From Clostridiales bacterium (lineage in GTDB: Bacteria; Bacillota_A; Clostridia; Oscillospirales; Oscillospiraceae): a stretch of 9,772 nucleotides of DNA. Below, one piece after another: positions 1 through 7,496 of the stretch. The notes beneath the pieces were generated by a model, which was not told the origin of the DNA, made no database searches, and saw nothing but the letters and a program-made list of their open reading frames with translations. Within the stretch, counting starts at the first letter, position 1. Each line of letters opens with the position of its first letter. The stretch lies in NCBI GenBank assembly GCA_019410105.1, contig DXTB01000019.1, positions 7,937-17,708 of the forward strand, written 5' to 3'. The translations under genes and the position numbers were made by a program.

Positions 1-1
1 C

Positions 2-667
2 TCAGTATCCCTCGGCGTGCTCGCCCTTCACCAGCTTGACGATCCGGGACGTGCCCAGGCGATCCGCGCCCAGGGCCATGAAGTCCTCGGCGTCCTGGAG
101 GCTGGAGATGCCGCCCGCGGCCTTGATCTTCACGCCGGGGCCGATGTGGGCCTTGAACAGGGCCACATCCTCCCGGGTGGCGCCGCCGGTGGAGAAGCCG
201 GTGGAGGTCTTGATGTAGTCCGCGCCGGACTCGGTCACCAGCTCGCACAGCTTGATCTTCTCCGCCTCGGTGAGCAGGCAGGTTTCCACGATCACCTTGA
301 GGATGCGGCCCTGGCAGGAGGCTTTGATAGCCTTGATCTCGGCCAGCACCTCATCCCACCGCTGATCCTTCACCCAGCCGATGTTGATCACCATGTCGAT
401 CTCGTCGGCGCCGTTGCGGATGGCGTCCTCGGTCTCAAAGACCTTGACGGCGGTGGTAGAGTAGCCGTTGGGGAAACCGATGACGGTGCAGATCTTCAGC
501 TCGTTGCCCACGTAGTCCGCCGCCTGCTTCACAAAGGAGGCGGGAATGCACACGGAGGCGCAGCCGTACTTCAGCCCGTCGTCGCAGACCTCCTTGATCT
601 GGGCCCAGGTGGACTCCTGTTTGAGCAGAGTGTGGTCGCAGTGGGCCAGGATGTTCTTCACGTCCAT
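2..667 (-). CDS. deoC: Deoxyribose-phosphate aldolase (DERA)
   Basis: A complete 221-residue cytosolic class I aldolase. The family reversibly cleaves 2-deoxy-D-ribose 5-phosphate to glyceraldehyde 3-phosphate and acetaldehyde, the last step of deoxynucleoside salvage. The single TIM-barrel chain carries the expected motifs: ADEIDMV with Asp91, YIKTSTGF with Lys153 (the family's Schiff-base lysine), and VKIKAAGGI with Lys182 (the proton-relay lysine). The length is normal for the short bacterial DeoC form. The ATG start is supported by AAAGGGAG seven bases upstream. The stop lies two bases from the left window edge, so the gene is complete but anything downstream is unseen. It follows the DUF362 gene by 30 bases with no terminator, so the two are probably cotranscribed. 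No other deo genes (deoA, deoB, deoD) are visible. Identification is secure. Confidence 0.96.
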   Translation of the reverse strand: MDVKNILAHCDHTLLKQESTWAQIKEVCDDGLKYGCASVCIPASFVKQAADYVGNELKICTVIGFPNGYSTTAVKVFETEDAIRNGADEIDMVINIGWVKDQRWDEVLAEIKAIKASCQGRILKVIVETCLLTEAEKIKLCELVTESGADYIKTSTGFSTGGATREDVALFKAHIGPGVKIKAAGGISSLQDAEDFMALGADRLGTSRIVKLVKGEHAEGY

Positions 668-697
668 TAGATTACTCCCTTTCTACGCGTCGTGCAG

Positions 698-1828
698 TTA
701 TTTTACCTCTACCAGCTCGTAGGAGCGGGTGCCGATGCCGATTTTCTCACAGTGGTCCAGGCACACCCGCCAGTCGGTGTCCGGCATGCTGTTGATGAAG
801 TGGTCGTGCTTGTCGCAGAAGCCCTCCCTGTGCATCTGCTCGTCCAGGTGGGAGCCGGGGATGGGGGACTGTTTCCCGCAGGCGTCGGCGCAGGCCTGGT
901 CCAGAGCCACCGGGTCAAAGGAGGCGAACATGCCCACGTCGGGCACGATGGGCAGGTCGTTCTCCCCGTGACAGTCGCAGTAGGGGGACACGTCGATGAC
1001 CAGGCTGATGTGGAACTGGGGACGGCCGTCCACCACCGCCTTGGCGTACTCCGCCATGCGGCAGCCCAGCTCCTCCATGGCCGCGTCGTTGCCGGGGCGG
1101 ATGGCGTCGGTGTTGCACACCGCAATACAGCGGCCGCAGCCCACGCACTTGTCCCAGTCGATGGACGCCTTGCGGTCCTCCCCAAAGGTGATGGCGCCGT
1201 GGGCGCACTGGGTGGCGCACCGGCGGCAGCCCACACAGCGGCGGGGCGCCACCATCGGCTTGCCCTGGGCGTGCTGCTCCATCTTGCCCCGGCGGGAACC
1301 GCAGCCCATCCCCAAGTTCTTGATGGCGCCGCCAAAGCCGGTCTGCTCATGCCCCTTGAAGTGGGACAGGGAGATGATCACATCGGCCTCCATGATGGCC
1401 TTTCCGATCTTGGCGGTCTGGATGTACTCCGCCCCCTCCACGGGCACCTCCACGTCGTCGTTGCCCCGCAAGCCGTCGCCGATGATCACCTGGCAGCCGG
1501 TGGACAGCGGGGAGAAGCCGTTCTCATAGGCTGCGTCCAGGTGCTCCAGGGCGTTTTTCCGGCGGCCGGGATAGAGGGTGTTGCAGTCGGTGAGGAAGGG
1601 GACGCCCCCTAGGCTCTTCACCACATCGGCCACCACCTTGGCGTAATTGGGCCGCAGGAATGCCAGGTTTCCCGGCTCGCCGAAGTGCATCTTGATGGCC
1701 ACCAGCTTACGCTCAAAGTTGATCTCCCCGATGCCCGCCGTGCGCATCAGCTTCTCCAGCTTGTTCAGCAGGCTGACCCCCGGCCTGCACCGGAGGTCCG
1801 TCATGTAAACCTTGGACCGCTCTCCCAT
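698..1828 (-). CDS. DUF362 domain protein with two 4Fe-4S clusters
   Basis: A 376-residue cytosolic protein of the DUF362 family with an inserted bacterial ferredoxin domain. The N-terminal part (about 1-180) has the family's KMHFGEPGN and ISLSHFKGHEQTGFGGAIKNLGMGCGS signatures (about 46-54 and 153-178). Two CxxCxxCxxxC motifs follow: Cys198/201/204/208 and Cys228/231/234/238, which would bind two [4Fe-4S] clusters. The C-terminal part returns to DUF362 sequence (DVGMFASFDPVALDQAC, about 297-313). The family is common in anaerobic Clostridia; an electron-transfer or redox role is inferred and the substrate is unknown. The ATG is preceded by GGGAGG with about nine bases spacing. It sits between the DUF1275 gene (49 bases upstream) and deoC (30 bases downstream), all on one strand. 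That suggests one transcript but does not by itself link the functions. Confidence 0.9.
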   Translation of the reverse strand: MGERSKVYMTDLRCRPGVSLLNKLEKLMRTAGIGEINFERKLVAIKMHFGEPGNLAFLRPNYAKVVADVVKSLGGVPFLTDCNTLYPGRRKNALEHLDAAYENGFSPLSTGCQVIIGDGLRGNDDVEVPVEGAEYIQTAKIGKAIMEADVIISLSHFKGHEQTGFGGAIKNLGMGCGSRRGKMEQHAQGKPMVAPRRCVGCRRCATQCAHGAITFGEDRKASIDWDKCVGCGRCIAVCNTDAIRPGNDAAMEELGCRMAEYAKAVVDGRPQFHISLVIDVSPYCDCHGENDLPIVPDVGMFASFDPVALDQACADACGKQSPIPGSHLDEQMHREGFCDKHDHFINSMPDTDWRVCLDHCEKIGIGTRSYELVEVK

Positions 1829-1877
1829 ATTTCTGTGTGCCTCCCATTTTGGTTCAAATTGTTAAGTGGTTCTTATT

Positions 1878-2567
1878 TTATACCCCTTTGCCCGTTCTCG
1901 CAAGGGGTTTGCGCTGAAACATAAGCAAAAAGGCCGCCAAAAGGAGCACACAGGCCCCCAACACCGCCCTCTGCCCCCACCGGCCGCTGCACCAGGCCCC
2001 CAGTGCCGCTCCGACGATGAAAAACACGATAATGCCGTAGTACTGGGCCGCCCGGTGTCCGTGGTCCCGCTCGCCGGTCTTCCCCCATAGGTACAGCCGC
2101 TCCGTGCCGCTGCGCAGGTTTCCGGTGCACATAGTGGTGGCAAAGGCATTGCCGTTGACCTTGCGGAAGCTCTCCACCTGGACCGCGCAGACAAAGGCCA
2201 CCAACACATTGGCCGCGTTGTCCAGCGCCGCAGGCAGGAAGGCCACCGCCGCCAGCAGGAGCAGCTCCGCCGCCACGGTGATCTGCCGCCAGTGGAGGGC
2301 CTGGGCCCCCCGGAACCGTCCGCGGATCAGCTCTGCCGCCAGTACCCCCGCGGCAAAGGCCAGAATGGGTACCAGATAGTGGCCTGCGCCGCCCCAGTCC
2401 CCCTCCATCAGCCGTACCCCCAGCAGCACGATATTTCCGGTCTGGGCGTTGGCGAACACTCCACCCCGGATAAGGTAGGTATACGCATCCAGAAAGCCTC
2501 CGGTCAGGGCCAGCACCGCCCCCAGCCGAAAGCTCTCCGACATCTGCCTGTGTGTCGTCTGTTCCAC
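1878..2567 (-). CDS. DUF1275 (YoaK-like) integral membrane protein
   Basis: A 229-residue membrane protein. The signature TGGFLDAYTYLIRGGVFANAQTGN (split here: TGGFLDAYTYL at 22-32, then IRGGVFANAQTGN at 33-45) identifies the DUF1275/YoaK family. About six hydrophobic segments are visible, around residues 15-32, 63-80, 92-105, 107-122, 170-188 and 195-213. The family has no established substrate; a transport role is often assumed. I place the start at a GTG (2565-2567), because AGAGGGGGA lies six bases upstream of it. A longer reading from the TTG at 2589-2591 adds eight residues but has no usable ribosome site. The gene is the first of a likely three-gene operon with the DUF362 gene and deoC. 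It occupies the position downstream of ybaB where recR stands in many Firmicutes. Confidence 0.85.
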   Translation of the reverse strand: MEQTTHRQMSESFRLGAVLALTGGFLDAYTYLIRGGVFANAQTGNIVLLGVRLMEGDWGGAGHYLVPILAFAAGVLAAELIRGRFRGAQALHWRQITVAAELLLLAAVAFLPAALDNAANVLVAFVCAVQVESFRKVNGNAFATTMCTGNLRSGTERLYLWGKTGERDHGHRAAQYYGIIVFFIVGAALGAWCSGRWGQRAVLGACVLLLAAFLLMFQRKPLARTGKGV

Positions 2568-2600
2568 GCGCTGTCCCCCTCTCAGGACCAAAGGTCCGCT

Positions 2601-2635
2601 GCCAGCTTGTCGAAAAGGTGTTTCGACAAGCTGGC
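2601..2635. repeat. Perfect 15-bp inverted repeat
   Basis: GCCAGCTTGTCGAAA and its exact reverse complement flank a five-base loop (AGGTG). On the plus strand GGGCTTTCT follows the stem. It lies just upstream of the DUF1275 start, so on that transcript it would fold in the 5' leader unless transcription starts later. It could be a bidirectional terminator-like element or a dispersed palindromic repeat. The sequence alone does not decide. Confidence 0.6.
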
Positions 2636-2685
2636 GGGCTTTCTAAAATTAACATAAAATAATAAAAAGTCGTTTGATCCAACGC

Positions 2686-2712
2686 GAAAGGGAACCCTGA
2701 CGGTTCCCTTTC
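2686..2712. repeat. 11-bp perfect inverted repeat (hairpin)
   Basis: GAAAGGGAACC and GGTTCCCTTTC flank a five-base loop (CTGAC). Neither side is followed by a clean T-run, so it is not a textbook terminator. It lies in the gene-free stretch between ybaB and the DUF1275 gene. Confidence 0.5.
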
Positions 2713-2765
2713 ACACTATCTTTCCCCTCCAAATCCTTCGGCAGGAGGGTTTATCGGCAGTCTTA

Positions 2766-2789
2766 GGGGCGGGCCTTTGGCCCGTCCCC
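2766..2789 (-). terminator. Possible terminator after ybaB
   Basis: GGGGCGGGCC and GGCCCGTCCCC flank a three-base loop. They pair over about ten positions with one bulged base. The hairpin starts 11 bases past the ybaB stop, a suitable position for ending the dnaX-ybaB transcript. No T-run follows on the minus strand (TAAGACTG), so an intrinsic mechanism is uncertain. Confidence 0.4.
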
Positions 2790-2800
2790 CTGTGTCCGGC

Positions 2801-3148
2801 TCAGAACGGCAGGCCGAGCCCTCCGGTGAGCTGCTGCATGGTGGAGGCGGAGTCGCTCTCTGCCGCCCGCAAAGCCTCGTTCACCGCAGCCACGATCATG
2901 TCCTGAAGCATCTCCACATCCTCCGGATCCACCGCCTCGGGGGCAATGACGACCTCCTTCAGCTCCCGCTTGCCGGTCACCGTGGCGGAGACCACGCCGC
3001 CGCCCGCGGCGGCCGTGTATGTCTTGGTCTCCAGCTCCTGCTGCATTTTCATCATGTCCTGCTGCATCTTCTGAACCTGCTTCATCATGTTCATATTCAT
3101 GCCGCCGCCAAAGCCGCCCATTCCGCGGCTGTTGAATCCCTTTGCCAT
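2801..3148 (-). CDS. ybaB: YbaB/EbfC family nucleoid-associated protein
   Basis: A 115-residue protein of the YbaB/EbfC family, small dimeric DNA-binding proteins usually encoded beside dnaX and recR. Visible features: a Gly/Met-rich N-terminus (about 1-25), an amphipathic helix with repeated KMQQDMMKMQQEL (about 29-41), the core strand region TAAAGGGVVSATVTG (about 46-60), and the family's VDPEDVEMLQDMIVAAVNEAL segment (about 73-93; here split as VDPEDVEMLQDMI and VAAVNEAL). The ATG at 3146-3148 is chosen because AAAGGAG lies nine bases upstream. An in-frame TTG three codons earlier would abut that site. The gene begins 15 bases past the dnaX stop and its ribosome site overlaps the end of dnaX, so it is cotranscribed and probably translationally coupled. 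Identification is firm. Confidence 0.93.
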   Translation of the reverse strand: MAKGFNSRGMGGFGGGMNMNMMKQVQKMQQDMMKMQQELETKTYTAAAGGGVVSATVTGKRELKEVVIAPEAVDPEDVEMLQDMIVAAVNEALRAAESDSASTMQQLTGGLGLPF

Positions 3149-3163
3149 CGGTCGCAACTCCTT

Positions 3164-4909
<1,746 letters not shown>

Positions 4910-4932
4910 GGGCGGTCACCTCAAATCAAATC

Positions 4933-4984
4933 AAAAAGGAGAGGGGCGGAGGATGCGGAAAGCCGCGTCGCTTCGCCCCTCTCC
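4933..4984 (-). terminator. Rho-independent terminator of the SRP RNA
   Basis: On the minus strand, GGAGAGGGGCG (4984-4974) pairs perfectly with CGCCCCTCTCC (4948-4938) and is followed at once by TTTTT (4937-4933). The 25-base loop can form an inner GCGG-CTTT-CCGC hairpin. It lies between the SRP RNA end and the dnaX ribosome site, so it probably ends most SRP RNA transcripts and meters readthrough into dnaX. Confidence 0.85.
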
Positions 4985-4988
4985 CGCC

Positions 4989-5293
4989 GCGTCCGGCGCG
5001 TGGCAAGACCGCACACCGGCCTTTGGAGACTGCGCTATACCCGTTACCCAGGCAGCCGGCTCAGGAGCGGGACCCCCGCGGCACAGGTCGCGGTCCGCTT
5101 AGTGCTGCTCGGTTCCCCGCCTGACACGGTTCACGGTGCGGCCTTGCGCGGGACCGATCCATCATCGCTGCTTACCTGGGGCAGACAGCACAACGCAGTT
5201 CCGGGGGCCGGGATTCATCCCTGCTGTAGCGGGTTGCAGGTACAGGGCACCGCTAACTCCCCGACTAGTGCGGCCTTGCCGCGGGCCGGACGC
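4989..5293 (-). ncRNA. scr: Large (Bacillus-type) signal recognition particle RNA
   Basis: This is the RNA core of the signal recognition particle, which with Ffh targets nascent membrane and secreted proteins. Domain IV is clear at 5125-5104: GUCAGG, a CGG/CCG stem capped by a GGAA tetraloop, then AGCAGC, the asymmetric Ffh-binding loop. The Alu-domain signature GGGGAGTTAGCGGTGCCC then TGTACCTGCAACCCGC lies at 5262-5229 and is close to the B. subtilis scRNA sequence as I recall it. The ends pair: GCGTCCGGC (5293-5285) with GCCGGACGC (4997-4989), and GGCAAGGCCGCAC (5280-5268) with GTGCGGTCTTGCC through one wobble. Ends are set by the closing helix and may be off by several bases. An upstream promoter and downstream terminator frame it. 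The dnaX-ybaB order downstream matches Bacillus. Confidence 0.93.
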
Positions 5294-5326
5294 CTCTGCG
5301 CCGTCCGTCGGAAGGCTGTATTTGAT

Positions 5327-5355
5327 ATCATACATCATTTCCCGCCATTTATCAA
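5327..5355 (-). promoter_or_regulatory. Sigma-A type promoter for the SRP RNA
   Basis: On the minus strand TTGATA (5355-5350) and TATGAT (5332-5327) are separated by exactly 17 bases. Transcription would start near 5320, about 27 bases before the closing helix of the SRP RNA, implying a short trimmed 5' leader. This is also the only good promoter visible upstream of dnaX. Confidence 0.75.
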
Positions 5356-5385
5356 TATCACTTTTCACTTTTTTCAAAAAGGGTC

Positions 5386-5413
5386 TTTACAACCGGATAA
5401 ATTATGCTATAAT
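5386..5413 (+). promoter_or_regulatory. Sigma-A type promoter for tRNA-Ala
   Basis: TTTACA (5386-5391) and a consensus TATAAT (5408-5413) are spaced by 16 bases. The tRNA begins about 45 bases after the expected start site. It is divergent from the SRP RNA promoter, with 30 bases between the two -35 boxes. Confidence 0.75.
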
Positions 5414-5464
5414 ATCTGAGTGTCCACGACAAGAATCTTTCATTTTGCTGAGAGCACTCTGTAT

Positions 5465-5540
5465 GGGCCTATAGCTCAGCTGGGAGAGCGTACGGTTCGC
5501 ATCCGTAAGGTCGTCGGTTCGATCCCGATTAGGTCCACCA
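5465..5540 (+). tRNA. tRNA-Ala (anticodon CGC)
   Basis: A 76-base gene folding into a complete cloverleaf. The acceptor GGGCCTA pairs with TAGGTCC and includes the G3:U70 wobble that marks alanine tRNAs. The anticodon stem TACGG/CCGTA holds the loop TTCGCAT, giving anticodon CGC, which reads GCG. The T-arm GTCGG-TTCGATC-CCGAT is standard. The 3' CCA is encoded. Composition changes sharply just past the CCA, so the 3' end of this gene is the apparent island boundary. Confidence 0.95.
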
Positions 5541-5544
5541 TGAT

Positions 5545-5605
5545 AAGTTGACAAACCCAAAAGCCAGAAAACGGCTTATATCAAGGGTTTGTCAACTTTT
5601 CTTTT
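5545..5605 (+). terminator. Nested-hairpin terminator after tRNA-Ala
   Basis: AAGTTGACAAACCC (5545-5558) and its exact complement (5585-5598) form a 14-bp outer stem. AAGCC (5561-5565) and GGCTT (5573-5577) form an inner stem. TTCTTTT follows. The hairpin starts four bases past the CCA of the tRNA. The outer stem is unusually long, so a role as a recombination or attachment site cannot be excluded. Confidence 0.7.
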
Positions 5606-5680
5606 CGCTTAAAGTAGTGGAAAATGGATTTTAAGTGAGTCGAACCCTCTTGCATTTAAATATGAAGTATAGATGTTTAG

Positions 5681-5705
5681 GACACAGCTTCGGGCTGTGT
5701 CTTTT
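5681..5705 (+). terminator. Rho-independent terminator upstream of the recombinase genes
   Basis: GACACAGC and GCTGTGTC form an 8-bp perfect stem around a TTCGG loop, followed by TTTT. No gene that it would terminate is visible between the tRNA terminator and this site. It may belong to sequence lost by deletion, or insulate the recombinase genes from upstream transcription. Confidence 0.65.
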
Positions 5706-5742
5706 GTTATTCAAATTGCAATTATGAAAGGAACATGATAGG

Positions 5743-6222
5743 ATGAATACGACAAAGAGTGAGCAGATCAAAGCTGGGCTTCGAAAAAGTTTCCAAACTG
5801 GGGAATCTGCAAAAGCCTCCACTGTGTGTTACGGATATAAAGTAACATCCGAAGGCAAGTTGGTAGCTTATCCCACAGAGGCGATTATTGTATTCCATAT
5901 TTTTGAACGATTTGCCGATGGAGACAGTCTAGGGAAAATCGCTGCTTCTCTGGCCCGTATGAAGGTGAAATCTCCCACCGGCAAAGAGTTGTGGACGCGA
6001 GAGACAATTAGCAAGATTTTGAGTAATGAGAAATATGTGGGCGATGTGATTTTAGGAAAAACGCAGGTGCAAAATGGCGTGCAGGTCAAGATGGTCGATC
6101 ACACTTCTCAGACAGTCATAAATGGTCATCATGAGGCAATTATCTCCAGAGAACTATTTGATATTGTCCAACAAGAAAAAGCCCATAGGAGCAGGCTAAA
6201 AAGTCATTCTCATGTAGTGTAA
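5743..6222 (+). CDS. Serine recombinase fragment: recombinase domain only
   Basis: A 159-residue protein corresponding to the middle of a large serine recombinase. It begins at the end of the usual long helix (TKSEQIKAGLRKSF, about 4-17) and runs through the PF07508-type DNA-binding recombinase domain: VCYGYK (about 28-33), SLGKIAASLARMKVKSPTGK, WTRETISKILSNEKYVGDV (about 84-102), then HHEAIISRELFDIVQQEK (about 129-146). It has no catalytic resolvase domain (no YxRVS serine, no RFAR arginines) and no zinc ribbon or coiled coil. It therefore cannot cut DNA alone; it would bind DNA or is a relic. GAAAGGAA upstream of the ATG and a 17-base gap to the next gene look like a working operon. It aligns clearly with residues about 151-280 of the next gene, so the two are homologous. 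Upstream sequence shows no resolvase-domain remnant that I can recognise. Confidence 0.75.
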   Translation: MNTTKSEQIKAGLRKSFQTGESAKASTVCYGYKVTSEGKLVAYPTEAIIVFHIFERFADGDSLGKIAASLARMKVKSPTGKELWTRETISKILSNEKYVGDVILGKTQVQNGVQVKMVDHTSQTVINGHHEAIISRELFDIVQQEKAHRSRLKSHSHVV

Positions 6223-6239
6223 ACTTTAAGGGGAAAATC

Positions 6240-7097
6240 ATGTGGTCCGTCAGAACAATACCACCAAATAATCTCGTCCCCACGCAGCTAAAGGTGGCGG
6301 CATACTGCCGTGTCAGTACGAACAGCTTAGAGCAACAGACCAGTTTGTCCTCACAGGAACAATACTATGAGGAATGGATTAAGCGAATTCCTCATTGGAC
6401 ATTCGCCGGTATTTATTCCGACATTGGAAGCGGGACACAGGCGAAGGGACGCCGTAGATTTAATGCGATGATATCGGCTTGCCGGCGGGGAAAGATCGAT
6501 ACGATCCTTACAAAATCGGCACACCGTTTTGCCCGTAATACTGTAGATGCGTTGGAAACTATACGGATGCTGCGACGGTGGAAGGTCGACATTTATTTTG
6601 AAATAGAGGGAATCCATTCCCTCTATGAAAGTTCGGAGTTTCTTCTGGCGGTAGTCTGCGCTAGAGCACAGGAAGAAAGCTATTCCAAAAGCGAAGATAT
6701 CAAATGGGGGCTGAGAAAAGCATTTGAGAACCCAGAGTCTAGGTATTATCAGAGAATCTGTTATGGATACACTCATAACAAAGATGGCCGACTCGTAATC
6801 AATGAGAAGGAAGCGCAAATCGTCCGGCTCATTTATGAGATGGCCGGTGAGGGTAAAAGTCTCTCAAGGATATCCTCTCGCCTAAAAGAAATGGGGATTC
6901 CTTCTCCGAGAGGCAAGGAGACATGGAGCAGGGAAACCTTGCGAAAGATTTTGAAAAATGAGAAGTATACGGGTAGTGTGATATTGCAAAAGACCTATGT
7001 AAAAAATTTTCTGGAACACAAACAAGTACAAAATGAAGGACAATTGGATCTATATCAGATAGATAACAATCATCAACCGATTATTGATGATAGATAA
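6240..7097 (+). CDS. Serine recombinase, truncated: catalytic plus recombinase domain
   Basis: A 285-residue site-specific recombinase of the large serine (resolvase/invertase) type, acting on DNA through a covalent serine link. The catalytic domain (about 17-150) has YCRVST with Arg24 and Ser26, GRRRFN (70-75) and TKSAHRFARNT with Arg96 and Arg99, so the active-site set looks intact. The PF07508-type domain follows (about 153-280: ICYGYTHNKDGRL, SPRGKETWSRETLRKIL). The protein stops at HQPIIDDR, where relatives continue into a zinc ribbon and coiled coil; full-length members run about 500 residues. The ATG is supported by AAGGGG with about seven bases spacing. Loss of the C-terminal half would be expected to impair recognition of attachment sites and control of direction. 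A free-standing shortened enzyme is possible but a deletion relic is more likely. Confidence 0.8.
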   Translation: MWSVRTIPPNNLVPTQLKVAAYCRVSTNSLEQQTSLSSQEQYYEEWIKRIPHWTFAGIYSDIGSGTQAKGRRRFNAMISACRRGKIDTILTKSAHRFARNTVDALETIRMLRRWKVDIYFEIEGIHSLYESSEFLLAVVCARAQEESYSKSEDIKWGLRKAFENPESRYYQRICYGYTHNKDGRLVINEKEAQIVRLIYEMAGEGKSLSRISSRLKEMGIPSPRGKETWSRETLRKILKNEKYTGSVILQKTYVKNFLEHKQVQNEGQLDLYQIDNNHQPIIDDR

Positions 7098-7151
7098 AGA
7101 TGGTAGTATAGTCTCTTTTGATAGGGAGTGCAAAGACGGGATTTTTGTAGA

Positions 7152-7181
7152 TTGAATGATTTTATTGCTAAATTTTATCAT
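7152..7181 (+). promoter_or_regulatory. Possible promoter of the OLD/UvrD unit
   Basis: TTGAAT (7152-7157) and TATCAT (7176-7181) are spaced by 18 bases in the 123-base gap before the OLD gene. The region is AT-rich, so chance matches are likely. AAAGGAGAG then precedes the ATG at 7221. Nothing else is recognised in this gap. Confidence 0.35.
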
Positions 7182-7220
7182 GCCATATTGTAGTAACATC
7201 TACTTCAAAGGAGAGACAGT

Positions 7221-7457
7221 ATGCGAATAATAGGAATTGATATTCAGAATTTTCGAAAACTATTTGGATGTCACATTGATATCAGTAAAGAAACAACTCT
7301 GTTTGTGGGGGCAAATAACAGCGGAAAAACTTCAGCGATGGATGCTCTTGCAAAATTTTTAGCAAATCGCAGTTTTGTTTTTAATGACATAACCATTGCA
7401 AAACGTATTGATATAAACAGAATAGGAACTAAATGGGTGGAAGCGGATTGCGAGTAG
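7221..7457 (+). CDS. N-terminal piece of the OLD ATPase (Walker A)
   Basis: The first 78 residues up to the amber codon. IIGIDIQNFRKLFGCHIDI (about 3-21) is the typical opening strand of OLD and RecF-like ABC ATPases. Walker A GANNSGKT is at 30-37, followed by SAMDALAKFL. The ATG has AAAGGAGAG upstream. Alone it lacks Walker B, the signature region and the nuclease domain, so the peptide would not be functional. Confidence 0.75.
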   Translation: MRIIGIDIQNFRKLFGCHIDISKETTLFVGANNSGKTSAMDALAKFLANRSFVFNDITIAKRIDINRIGTKWVEADCE

Positions 7458-7496
7458 CCTGCTGATTTATTAGATTGGGATACTATTGTTCCTAAA

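Noticed and set aside
17..1612. Long plus-strand open frames opposite deoC and the DUF362 gene
   Set aside because: They mirror the codon pattern of the real minus-strand genes, show no domain and have no convincing ribosome sites.
5636..5652. A minus-strand stretch resembling a tRNA T-arm (GAGGGTTCGACTC) that might be an attachment-site remnant
   Set aside because: The surrounding bases do not form a full T-stem and no acceptor or anticodon arm is present. The match to the nearby tRNA-Ala is only the common TTCGA core.
7087..7155. A 22-codon frame (starting MIDKDGSIVSF) overlapping the end of the second recombinase gene
   Set aside because: It has no ribosome site, no recognisable family and a length expected by chance. 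It does not continue the recombinase domain in a shifted frame in any way I can recognise.
7098..7220. Possible remnant of the lost recombinase C-terminus in the gap before the OLD gene
   Set aside because: All frames were read; there is no zinc-ribbon cysteine pattern or coiled-coil sequence, so nothing supports a remnant.
7455..7457. Genome-wide reassignment of TAG to an amino acid as the explanation for the interrupted nuclease
   Set aside because: No other gene in the window contains an in-frame TAG, so a local mutation is simpler. Suppression cannot be ruled out from this window alone.
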